From NCBI GenBank assembly GCA_963969365.1, contig OZ017755.1, positions 2,232,001 to 2,296,000 of the forward strand: 64,000 nucleotides of DNA, in the 5' to 3' direction. Positions 1 to 10,406 of this stretch are shown here, one piece after another. The first letter of the stretch is position 1. Each line of letters opens with the position of its first letter. Made by a program: the position numbers and the translations under genes. The notes beneath the pieces were generated by a model, which worked only from the letters and a program-made list of their open reading frames with translations, was not told where the DNA came from and made no database searches. Source of the DNA: Asterochloris sp. CNOR1. Taxonomy: Eukaryota > Chlorophyta > Trebouxiophyceae > Trebouxiales > Trebouxiaceae.

Positions 1-2165
1 CCTGATTGCTGTTAATTACTTTTATCATCTGCCACGCCTGGAGGGCCTCCAGATCAAGTCTGGAATACTCAAGGAGGCTCCAGAACTGACTGCTGAGCCA
101 CCCCAGCAGGAAGTTGCACTGACTGACAAGCCTCAGCCGGGGAAGGAGGATGCCACTGCCGAGTCACAACAGCAGGCTGGCAATCCCGGGAAAAAGCGCA
201 AGAGGAGCAAGCAGGAGAGGGAGAGGCCAGAGGAGTGGCAGCAGAGGCAGGCCAGGCAGGCAGAGGCAGACGAGCGCCATGCACAAGCAAGGCCAGCCCT
301 GGAGCAGGCCCTCCAGCTGTTGAAGCAGCACCTGGCAGCGCTGCATAGAAGTAGCCTGCCAGCAGGGCAGCCTTGCCAGCAGCCGGCAGACAACCACGCA
401 TGCCTTAGGGCTGCAACAGAGCCAGGATCTGCAGGCCTTAATGGGAGCCTGTTGGCTCCTAAAGGCCCAGATCTTGGCCTTTGGGGGCTATCTGACGCCC
501 CTCTGCCAGCTCCAGACCTTGACCTGTTGAGCCTGGCACATATGAAGAACACACTGCACCCTGCGATCCGCTTTCCAGCCGCTGGGCCACATGACCCAGG
601 TGCCTCAGCGCCCCTGTTTGACACGCTGGTTGCTGCCCCATCTCAACACCTGGATGAAGTTGCTTGGGCACATGAAACACCAGTAGTGCTTCCAGCTGGC
701 AGCCGCTTCCTCATTTCAGATATCAAAGAGCTGCACTCGCTTATTCCAGGTGATCGCTACTCTTTCGTTGCATGAACCCGCGCTGCACCAGATTGAGAGC
801 CAACATGATATGGCAGCCTGTGCTTTTGCTCTTCATGGTGTCTGCTTCCCAGCATGCTGGCATGCTTCGCAAGGCCAGCCACTGGGTGGTGTGGGGCAAT
901 GCTGTCGCTACAGCCCTTACAGCAGCCGGGAGGGGATTCGATGCATCCCCTACTGAGTCCCCAGAGCCCGAACATTACTGAGGCGTGCCCACCTCCATGG
1001 CCCTGCTGAGTTCCCTTGTCCCCTTGTCTGCGCAGGAAGCAGCGAGCTGGGGTTCCACTGCATCCTCCTGGACCCCCCCTGGGAGAATGCCAGTGCCAGA
1101 CGGGGAGCCAAGTACCCTATGCTGCCTTCACGGAATTTGAAGGCCATTCCCATGCAGCGCCTCATGCACCAGGTGGCCTCCCTGCCTGGCTGAGGGCAGC
1201 TGCACCTGTACTGGCAGCTGCAGTGCCCCCAGCATGATATTTTGAGAGGCCAGCGGGTAGCACCGTTTCACGCTGTTTCTGGACTGACTGCCAGATCTGG
1301 TCACATATGGTGTTCCCAGGTTGATCTCCACGGTGGGCAGTGTTGCACAGGCTGCTGCAGTACCTTCTCCATGCTGCAGTGCCCTGCATCAAGCCAAATT
1401 TCTGCTGCCCGATGTGCAGCGCACAGCACTTTGTTGTCTTGTTGAGCTATCTCTGCCACTTGTGCAGGAGGGGTGCCTGGTTGCCATGTGGGTGACCAAC
1501 AGGGAGAGGCACCGCCGCTTTGTGGAGCAGGAGCTGCTCCCCTTCTGGGGCCTTCACATCGTGGCCACCTGGCACTGGCTCAAAGTGACGCCTGCAGGGG
1601 AGGCTGTGACACCGCTGGTGAGCCACACAGAGCAAGGTCTGGACCATCGTCAATTAGCTGCACAGGGGCCAAGGCCTGCCTCTCTGTGCCATCCTACTGG
1701 TCCTGCAGACTCTTGAGCTCACCAGCGACCAGCAAGTTCTTCAGCAAACTTCTCCAAAGAGGATAAATCAAAGACATTCAAAACCCCCGCTTGGCTGCTG
1801 TCCTGCAGGATGCTCCAGGCCGGCACCCATATGAGGTGCTGCTCCTGATGCAGCCTGACCTTCAAGGTAGCACGTCTGCCGGCCAGCGCAAGGTGCCAGA
1901 GAGGCTGACCCTGATGTCAGTGGCCCTGCAGCATTCACGCAAGCCTCAGCTGGCCTCATTGCTCCAGCACTGGCTGCCAGAGAGGCCCAGGTGTCTTGAG
2001 GTAGGAGCTCTAGTGTTGTGATTGCTGCTGCCTTGGCGTCTTTGCCAGCCAAGTCCCTGTTTGCTGCAGATGTTTGCTCGGGAGCTGAACAAGGGGTGGA
2101 CAAGTTGGGGCAATCAGGTGCTTCATTTCCAGCAACTCAGTCAGTTCACGAGGCAGTTGGCATGA
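1..2165 (+). CDS. METTL4: METTL4-type N6-adenine methyltransferase (5' end outside window)
   Basis: MT-A70 family methyltransferase of the METTL4 branch, which in other eukaryotes methylates adenine in DNA or in U2 snRNA; the substrate here is unknown. Visible exons are 1-749 (open from the left edge), 1036-1172, 1468-1617, 1809-2000 and 2070-2165, and all junctions keep phase. The catalytic motif DPPWENASARR lies at 1071-1103. It is followed by GCLVAMWVTNRERH, then WHWLKVTPAGEAV, then HPYEVLLL and the C-terminal MFARELNKGWTSWGNQVL, which is the family's order of motifs and its usual ending. A basic KKRKRSK stretch near 191-211 may be a nuclear localisation signal. The first exon also encodes a Glu/Gln/Ala-rich, probably helical region. 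The start codon lies upstream of the window. I am confident of the family; the substrate is inference. Confidence 0.9.
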
Positions 2166-3607
2166 CTTCAAAGGCTCATTCAAAACCCATTGGGGATATT
2201 TCATTCAGAAATTCCATTCACTGTGAGCATCACAACAACAAGAAGCAGCAAGTCTTAAAGTGGATGGCGTGATTGATAGCTACATGAGTTCTTGAGGTTG
2301 CCTCAAACAACAACAATGTCGCAAGCTGGAAGAACAAATTCAGCGTGATCATTCACAGAAAGCGCATCAACAAAGGAGAGCAGCAATGTCTAAAAGGGAA
2401 TGGCGTCTTTGATAGCTATATAGTATCTGAAGGGTGCCTCAAAAAGGGAGTTGCCAGCTTTTCGTGCACAACACCAGATGATAGCACCGCAGGGCCAGCA
2501 GACAATGGCAAACAGCACCATCATGATGAACTGCATACAGATCCTGCAGATATCAGTACTGCTGTGCACAGGAGTGCCGACTGGCTTGGCAAATACTTGC
2601 AGCCCTACCGCAAAAGTGGGGCCAATAATCTTGCACCGGCACGGGTTGTCTGGCGAACCAAACTCACAACAAACTGCAGGAGGAGAAAAAACACCCCTTC
2701 AGCTTCTGGGGGGTGACTAGAAGTGAGCAATCAGCACAAGAGGAGCAGGAGGATCTTCCCTCAGCGTTTGGGGGAATGGCAAAAGTGTAAAAGGAGTGAG
2801 CAGAGAGCTCTACTTCAGACATTCACAGACTGCTGGACTTACTTGGGATGAAGAACATGGCTCAAAGAGCGGGTTGCCACACTGGGCTGTCACTGCTCGC
2901 TAGATAAACAATTGCAACAATCCAGCATCTGCAAGCTCTGCAAAGGACTGGAGTACGCTCACTCAGCCAACAACACGTAGCCTCCTGGCTCTAGCTTCGT
3001 CGTTGACCTGGCACATTTAGAGTCTGTTAATGATTACCAGAACCATCAAGTTGAGGATCAGGCTGACATCAGTCACTTGGAGCACAGTATATAGTGCCAA
3101 GTGGGGCAGGGCAGAGTGTTCACAGCTAGGGAAAGGCTTAACCAGGTCTGATGCAGTAGTGGTCCCTTTCAGTCTCATCACAACTGTACAGCTAGCCATG
3201 ATGATTGTCCAGGCTGCACACGCTTTGAAGAGAGTTAGCACCTCACACGATGTGTGATCCAACCAAAGGCTGAGCCTTTGCCAGAAACATGTGAAAACAA
3301 TGCTGGGCGGCGTTGCCTGACAGATGGCTTGCCGCAGAGGCCCATTTTGATGTTCTAGGGATGGCAGACCTCAATGCAGCTGCGCAGGGCATACAGGAAA
3401 TTTGCTGAGATGACAGCATCACACCAGAGGCAGGCAACTTTGAGGTGTCAGAACATTTGAAAAGGTGATATGCAGCTCCTTGGAGCAGATGTGTTCAATG
3501 TGTTGTGAGTGAATGATGCAATGAAATCTTGACAGGAGGGGCATTGGCAACCCCATGCAATCTCAGGGCAAGCCACTGATAACCTTGTGATGTGATACCC
3601 ACATGAT
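2166..3607. other. Convergent intergenic region with imperfect repeats
   Basis: This lies between the METTL4-like stop and the stop of the minus-strand F-box-like gene, so it holds both 3' UTRs. Apart from the imperfect repeat at 2232-2441 and a weaker one near 2697-2800, I see no coding exon. Short open frames near 3017-3262 exist on both strands and look accidental. Confidence 0.5.
2232..2441. repeat. Imperfect ~65-bp direct repeat downstream of METTL4-like gene
   Basis: The segment from about 2232 to 2308 (AGCAGCAAGTCTTAAAG..., then GTTGCCTCAAA) recurs at about 2379-2441 (AGCAGCAATGTCTAAAAG..., then GGTGCCTCAAA). The two copies share TGGCGT, TTGATAGCTA and GCCTCAAA blocks in the same order. 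It is outside any gene model. Confidence 0.6.
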
Positions 3608-5030
3608 TTATACGCCCCAACCGGGACGAGCAGCAACATCTGCAGGCAGATCGGCCCAGCGCTCAGCTTCCTCCTCAGCTGTTTCTTGTGCCAGCGCATT
3701 GTGAAGAGTATCTGGGTGAGTCATCCTGTAGCCTGATGCACTGACAAAGTCCATCAGGGACTGCCCAGGGGGAACCGAAAGGAGTTTGACTGCAGAGGAC
3801 GAAGAAATCTAGAGCGTGCTGGTGCAAAAAGGTTGTCTGCAGGCTGCAGACAATTACATGTGGACGTGCACGTGTATACGCGTTTTTGGCGCACCTGACT
3901 GGTAGTCGTAAAGGGGGCTGGACGACGTGAAGTACTTCGCAAAGTTGAAGAACACATCACCACCCCACGGCATGGGCTCACTGATGCCAGTCGGCCACAA
4001 GATGTCAAAATCGATGGATCCCTGCATTTGCAACACGACCTCAAGGTCAGATCAAAGCAGCTAGCATTGGCTAGGTGAAAGGCTAGAGAGGCATTTGCGC
4101 TGCAAGGCTCACTGTGGGGTGTGAACCCCTCACCTTCCAGTGCCTGGCTGTTGCAGTGACAGGGTGCCATGCGGGGCTCTTCAAAGTGAAATCACGATTA
4201 TGGTGCCTCAACGTCAGGGATGACGTGCTAGCATGCCTGAGGTCACTCTCCCCGCGTACATCCAAAAATAACCTGAGTGGCAGCAGGTAGCTTGACGGGA
4301 AAGTACAGACCAAGCATGCAGCCTGGCAGGCATTCCCGCACGTGCTTGGCACACAACACAGATGCAGGCAGTAGACAAAGCGCAGGGCCAGTGCTGAGAA
4401 AACAGCTGCCGTAAATGACAGACTGCAGAAATGGGCAACCACTCACCTGATGCGGTTGTGTGGGTGGGATTTGCAGGCTCTGCAGATTGCCAGCCCCAGC
4501 AGCTTGCACTCGTACCATATGCAGGTCGGCGCCACAGGGCGGTTCCTTTTCCACAGGCTGCGGCAGTGCAACGCTAGGTACGCCACTGCATGGGCGCCAT
4601 TTTCATCCAAAACTAATTCCTGCAGGTGGGGAGGGACAGCATTTGTAAGCTGCGCCACAATCTTGTTGCTGAGCAGCAGCACAGACCTGCAGCTTGCCTG
4701 GAAGGTTTCATAATATAGAGATGCGGGCGCTACCACCAGAGTTTCCTCTGGCCACCTCTGCTCTGCCAGGCGTTTCCAGAGATGTTCTGAGCTTGCTGCA
4801 GACAGGTTGCAGATGGGGCTTGCTCCAGACCTCGGGTTGCAAGAAGACCACACGGCTTGTGAATACCCGCCTTCTGAGCACCACAGCCTATTGATGCGCA
4901 GACAGAAACCAATGGAGCGGACATCCAGCCCCAGTGCAAGGAGTATTTGGCTGACCAGCTCTGGCTGGCTCAAAGCAGTCTGGGCAGGCAGTAGCCCGGT
5001 CGCTCGTGAGGCCACACTTGCAACGGCCAT
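3608..5030 (-). CDS. F-box-like protein
   Basis: The first exon starts at ATG 5030 and runs to a GTGAGT donor after about 4447. It encodes roughly 194 residues, with LSQPELVSQILLALG near the start followed by SEHLWKRLAEQRWPEE, the spacing typical of F-box modules (an LPxEL-like helix, then a W-x-x-LWKxLxxxRW pattern). A later exon from about 4021 reads GSIDFDILWPTGIS and FFNFAKYFTSSSPLYDYQSG. The last exon, 3789-3608, reads SLMDFVSASGYRMTHPDTL and ends PADVAARPGWGV-stop. Phase between the second and last exon fits; phase between exon 1 and the second exon does not with the sites I chose, so one junction or a small exon is missing. If it is an F-box protein it would select substrates for an SCF ubiquitin ligase. 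The family call is tentative; that a gene is here is firmer. Confidence 0.5.
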
Positions 5031-5224
5031 GTTGCCTGAAGCCCAGCAGTTCTGTTTCTGTTCGTGTAGATCTGAAATCTAAATGCGAGAAAGCTGGAGA
5101 GGATACCGGGGCTCTTTACATATCAGAGAGTATTGAAATAGAGTAGAGAGCTGCAGTAGCTTTTCATTGATTGATCCCCACGGCATTGCCGCCGGCTGCA
5201 TTGTAGTGCGCATATCGGGTTGGC
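5031..5224. promoter_or_regulatory. Divergent promoter region
   Basis: Only about 194 bp separate the two start codons of the minus-strand F-box-like gene and the plus-strand membrane-protein gene, so this must carry both core promoters. A TTTACATAT stretch at about 5115-5123 is AT-rich, but no specific element can be called. Confidence 0.4.
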
Positions 5225-8200
5225 ATGCAAGACCTCAACTCATTGGTAGGTGGCCTCACAGAAAAGTGGCCCCAGCTCTGTTGGCTGAGGTAAGGCCCCT
5301 GGCTTGCAACTCCCAGGCACATGCACCATTGTGTCTGACATTTGTCACTGCTCATGCAGCTTGGCAGTGCCCTGCGAGGGGTTTCTGGTTAGCAAAGGCA
5401 ACTTGGCACAGCCTAACACACAGGCCCTGAGCCTTTTGGCCCCGGAGTCATCTCTGGCTGGCAGAGTGCTGGCAGAGGGTTCGATGACATGCACAGTCCC
5501 GCCAGACCTGGCATCTTCCCCAGCAGCTGAAACGTGAGCTCAAGAACTGGCTGAGCAGTTGCTGCCCCCAATGTGGCCCTGCTGAAGTGGAAAGTGCCTT
5601 TCCACAGCCCATGATGGCTTCCATCTGAAGTGAGCAGCCCCTCCCTTGTTGTTGGCAGGCACAACTTCACGACAGACCAGTACTGCACTAGGTCAATGAG
5701 TTCCCCAAAGCTGCAGTGCAGTTCTTTCTGCAAAGTCAAGGCACACACTGCACCTCCCAGTCAAGGCACATATGCTACCAGCAGTAGTATCCTGAGCAGG
5801 CACTCTGCTGTGCAGGCTGCTGTGGGATGCAGTGACGGCAGCACGCTGTGGTGCCCGCATACTGCAGGGCTGGCCGATCAGAGATGGCCAGGGCGGCAGA
5901 GGGGTCTTGTCTGTAGGGTTAAGCCCGTGCATGGCAGCCCCACCACGGTGAGGGCACCAGCACCCCATACAGTGCTATGGTTCCATGCCAGGCTTACTGC
6001 GAGGAGGATGTCTGGTGCAAGCGGCTGCAGAAGCTACTCACCTGAGACCCGTCACAGCTACTTCACAGCGCTTGATGCGCATTCTGCTTGGCGCGCTGGC
6101 AGAAAGCACAAAGTGCATGTGTGCTTGCAACTGCTGCAAATTGCAGGGCGGGCCAGCTAGCCCTGTAAAGTGCTCCTCCTGTCTCAGATTCTCAAGTGCT
6201 CCCCCACACGCAGACCATGCTGGAAGATGCTCGAAGTGTCAGCGGCAGACTTGGAATGCCCTGCAGGCTGCAACAGGACCTGCAGCGCCTTCTCGCTCTG
6301 GTGACTCGCCACCTGGAGGCCCTGGCACAGCCCATGAGGGAGGGGGCCGCTGCATTTGTGGGCCTGGGAGCACTTGAGGGCTCGCAGCCAGCGCTGCGGC
6401 GGATGCATACCCCCCACCCAGGTGTGTGGCCCTGCACTGGTGGACAGAGTAATCTGCACGCCAGCCTAGTGCCACTCAGTGCCCTGAGCCCTGGTGACCT
6501 TCCATGTGAAGGTCACGGCACAGCCAATGAGGGATGGCCCTGCTTCTCATGCGGGTGTGTGGGCTGTGCGCTTGTGCGGGTGCATGCATCCCCACCAGTG
6601 TGTGGCTGCTGGGAGCCGGGCTGGACCAGAACATATGGATGTTGGTCAAGGTTGCGGCAGTGGCCGGTCTATCATCAGTTGTGAACAAAGCAACCTGCAT
6701 ACCAACGCCATTCGGTGTCTGAGGACTGAACCAAGTAGACTCCGGCGGCAAGATTGGTGATGGCCAGCTGTGGGTCGGCGAGTCCTTGTGCGAAATGCAG
6801 GGTGGCTCAAGCTGGGCTGTCATCTGAGCACTGAGGCGCCCTGTCACACTGACGCAGAATACAGGCTGGACCCTTGGTTGGACCTCCTGCAGGTGTTGGG
6901 GAGCTGCCAACCTGCCGCAGCGAGGGTACACCACAGCCTGGGAACCTGCTGCAGCGGCCTGCCAGCAATGTTTGCAAGCTTGAGGCACAGCAGGAGGCCG
7001 CTCCACGCGGCCCAGACGACAGCGACCTGGGCGGTGCCTCCAGCATGCGCATTTCAGAGGTGGGCTTGTAGACGCATCTGCTTGGGTGGTTGTTGGTGCA
7101 AGCAAGTCTGTGTGCGTGAGCTTGAATTGCGCGCAGCCTGGCTCAAAGCACTGGAACTCGTCAGAGATTGCATACTGCAGCAGCAAGAGGGTGCATCATC
7201 AACCCTTGAGGTCATGAATTGATTGCTAAGCCGGTCCCCGTTCTCTGCATGTCTGTCTGCAACAGCACGGGACGCGCTGAACAGAGGCCCTTAACAGAAG
7301 TGCTCAGGTGCAGGGGACTGTGCGGTCCAGCCTCAGCGGCAGATCGCCCAGTGGTGGCGGCACTAGTAGCAGTGAGACTGGCAGCAGCTTGACGCACGTC
7401 GCCAGTGCAACAGATCTGTACAGGCCTCGCTGCCGCAGCCTGGGGACTGGCACGGGTAAGCTCTTCCCTGCATCTGCTGCACACACTGTGCACTGTGTGC
7501 TGCTGAGTACCCTCCGTAGTCTGCTTTCATGTCATGTATCTCTGTGCTCCTCTGCCGACGTTGATCTGCTTGGCGCTGCCATGCACTGGGCATGGCGCAT
7601 CAGGCCATGGCTGCAGATGATCGCACGGAGCACCACCAAGGATGCCAATGGACAGCACCAGTTTGCAGCACCATGAACTTGCTGACAAGTGCATGCTACA
7701 CAGGCCGCCTGCCGCTCAGCATTCCTTATGTTGTCGCTACTATTATTTGTCTTGTCTGCCTTAGCATTCCTTATCTGAGGCATGAGTTCCTTCCCCGCAG
7801 GCACAAGCGCCGCGCATGACGATGACGGCTTTGCAGACCTGGTGCTATGCTCTTCTGCACCACAGGGTAGCCTGGATGGCATCCGGCGCCTGAATGGCAG
7901 TCAGCACCGTCCTGCTCCTGTGCAGCCCTGTGGAACGCCATTTGCTGCAGAGCGTGAGCAGGTCCAGCAGGAGCAGGGCAGAGGGTCTGTGGACAAGGTG
8001 CGGCCATGGTACCCATGCCTCCTCACCAACCTCTCACTGGCACAGCTCCTCTGTTGCGTTCGTCCAGGGCAAGACACCTGCCAGCAGGTTCCTGTAAGCC
8101 TCTCGCCGTCACTGGTCAGTCATCATGTCTGCCTGGGAAGAGGCGTCTGCTGTGCCTCAGTGAGACGCTGCCTGTGTTGCCCTGCACACACAGAAGCATG

Positions 8201-10018
8201 CCATTGCTTGTCTGTGGGCCACTGCTGCCCTGGCAGCTCTCAATGCCAGATGTCCCTGCCTGCGTGCCAGGCTGGCTGGCTCGCATAGCAACCTGTGCCC
8301 TTCTGCAGGCAGCTGCTGCTTTCCCCATGTGGCCCGAGGGGCTTGCGCGTCCCACCAAGGCGCACTCAGACCCCTCAGTGCTGCAGACCATCGTGGTCGA
8401 CCTTCAAGCCTCGGCATTGAGGCTGACTTACAGGAACCCAGTGGTGGAGCAGCGCTACCAGAAATGGTATGCAGAGCAAGTGGCCAGGGTGAGTTGGGGC
8501 TTCACTGGCCGCCGGTGCTGTGAATGGCCCTTTCTCTATGCCTGAGCAGGCACAGCTGATCATGCCCTGCCTGCAGATGTGAGGGTGGCCCCTGCATGGC
8601 TGCTTTGCACAGGCCGTTCCAGTCAAGCAGTGCCTGCTGAGGGCAGGCAAGGCGTCCTGCACTCAGCAAAGCCGCTGTTGAGGCAGCTAGTGGGACAGCC
8701 CAAATCAGCTGCTGATCTGATGCCTGCAGAGAGACTTTCTGGGCTTTGTCATGGCCATTCTCATCTGGGTGGCTTTAGGTGAGACCTGAGTGCTCTCAGC
8801 CCCACAGAAAGCATCAGCTCCCAAGAAAAGGCACGGCATGTTTTTCGATGCAGTTTGCTTGCATGGATTTGGCTGCATGCACTGACTGCGCCAATTGGCG
8901 CCAACCTGTCAGACATCTGGCAGGCTGACTTTTGGCTCATTTCGTCTCCTTGGCTGCTGCAGCTGTGGGCCCTCTGAAGCTGCACCACTCCTCGCAGCTG
9001 CACTCGCCTGCCATCGGCGTCCAATTTGCTGCTCTTGGTGCACTTGTCCTGCACCCAGCTTGGTGAGCCTTACGTTACTTCTTCTGCTAGACCAAATTGT
9101 GTGCCGCTGGTGTGAGCATAAAAAGATGGCCAAGCCTTTGTGGACCTGTGTCAGCACAGTGAAGCCAGCCCTGTCCATGCTGTTACACTTTTTTGTTATT
9201 CCAGCAAGAACATCAGCATGGTTTGCGCCTGCGCTGTTCCAGCAAGAACATCAGCATGTTTTGCGCCTGCACGTGGTCCAAACAGACCCCCTTCATGATG
9301 CAGGTACAAGGCACACAGGGCCGCTGTACTGAGCACGCTCATACTGTTCCTCGGCATACATCTGTGCACAGTTGTCAGCCCTTCGGTGGTGGCGGCTGTG
9401 GGCCCTGCCCGCGTCGCATCAGATCCTCTCTACTTTGCCCGAGCCAATGCTGTGGAAGGGCTCATTTTGCTTGGTCTGTTTTTCCCGGTGAGCATGTCCC
9501 TGCAGGAAGCCTGGCTTGCTGGAGGACTTTGCTTGCCGTTCCACAGTGACACACCAGCCGCTGCACTCACTGCACCTCAGCCCTGGAGCACAGTCTGAGC
9601 TGATACCTTTGCTCACCCCTGGCTGGATTGCAAGTGTACTGTCATGACCTGCCTCCTTGCGCCTCTGTTCACATCACCGTTGCAGTGTTCTTGCCCAGCG
9701 CCTTGATTTTGGGCTTGCTGCAAGCAGCGCAGCCTGCCCTGCCGGATTCTTGCCTGGTTGCCGCTCACATCTCAGCTGTCCTCTTACTTGCAGCTCCAAT
9801 TTGGCTACTTTCTGCCTGTTCAACTCCTCAATGTGGCAGCAGCGCTGGTCAACACCCCATCACTCTGCAACACGCTTCCAATGGGACAAGCCCAGTGCTG
9901 GGCCTATAGCTCTGTCAGCCTCATTCTGCTAGCAATGGCAGGGCCAGTGGCACTGAGCAGGTGGCAGAACATCCGCTACATGCGCAACTTTGAGCATCTG
10001 GCGGTCGTTACGACTTAA
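5225..10018 (+). CDS. Multipass membrane protein of unknown function
   Basis: Phase-checked exons are 5225-5289 (MQDLNSLVGGLTEKW...), 5360-5533, 5659-5947, about 6189-6421, 6893-7059, 7314-7455, 7801-7866, 7951-7997, 8309-8488, 8730-8778, 8963-9062, about 9374-9489 and 9794-10018. The junctions around the 6189 and 9374 exons are less sure. The N-terminal half is polar and Ser/Gly-rich, including SDGSTLW and SLSGRSPSGGGTSSS. The C-terminal half starts with TYRNPVVEQRYQKWYAEQ, directly followed by a membrane helix (DFLGFVMAILIWVALG). Further hydrophobic segments follow: GVQFAALGALVLHPAW, VEGLILLGLFFP and AYSSVSLILLAMAGPVAL. It ends RNFEHLAVVTT-stop. A short basic/aromatic stretch leading into a membrane helix is common in membrane-anchored signalling proteins, but I recognise no domain and assign no function. 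Confidence 0.7.
6310..6612 (+). repeat. Exon-edge echo in membrane-protein intron
   Basis: The source is the exon end and donor at about 6310-6441. The copy at about 6497-6612 repeats GCACAGCC-ATGAGGGA, then the GTGCATGCAT...CCCACC run and a GTGTGTGGC donor-like end. It lies inside the following intron (6422-6892). Confidence 0.6.
9199..9274 (+). repeat. Near-exact 38-bp tandem duplication in intron
   Basis: TTCCAGCAAGAACATCAGCA plus the adjoining TGGTTTGCGCCTGC occurs at 9199-9236 and again at 9237-9274 with only a few changes. The high identity suggests it is recent. Each copy carries a CCAG acceptor-like site. Confidence 0.8.
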
Positions 10019-10406
10019 CACAAGCCAAGGATGCTGACCTTTTCCGGTCGTGATCACAAGAGGGTGCGCAAGCAACCCTCCAGAACTGCTATGAAATCTT
10101 TGGTCTTCTGTCCCAAAACCCAGCACAGGTTTCTGTGCCTTGGCTCCATGTAGCTGTTGGTCAGCATCAGTTGTCCTGCTAAGCCTTCTTCAGGTATTGT
10201 GACTGTGCTGATATCACTGTACTAACATTCTTTCATCGATGTCAAAGCAGACTGTAAGCAAGCATGTCATGAAATAACGTTTGTCAGCAGCTTAAGAGTC
10301 GCCAGTGTCTGTCATTCAGGGGCCTTCAGGACAGATGGGTCTGTTACAAGGTGCCTCCTCGCTAGTTTCAGGGTAGGGTGCCAACATGATGCCAGTGAAG
10401 GGGCTC
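10019..10406. other. Convergent 3' intergenic region
   Basis: This lies between the stop codons of the membrane-protein gene (+) and ftsZ (-). It contains TGTAA on the plus strand at 10253-10257 and on the minus strand at 10348-10344, the chlorophyte polyadenylation motif, which may serve the two genes. Nothing else is recognisable. Confidence 0.4.

Noticed and set aside
1321-1467. An extra METTL4 exon in frame before GCLVAMWVTN
   Set aside because: The frame is open, but the family has no insertion at this point and the CAG acceptor at 1467 joins exactly in phase with the previous exon.
3017-3437. Short open frames on both strands in the convergent gap
   Set aside because: No splice context, no family resemblance, and overlapping frames on both strands of similar length.
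4730-4900. An extra intron inside exon 1 of the F-box-like gene
   Set aside because: GT...CTGCAG sites exist, but splicing there breaks the frame leading to the conserved-looking LWKRLAEQRW segment.
10019-10406. TGTAA polyadenylation signals as a rule for all genes
   Set aside because: Motifs fit the two convergent genes here but I did not find them at sensible distances after several other stops, so I do not call terminators from them.
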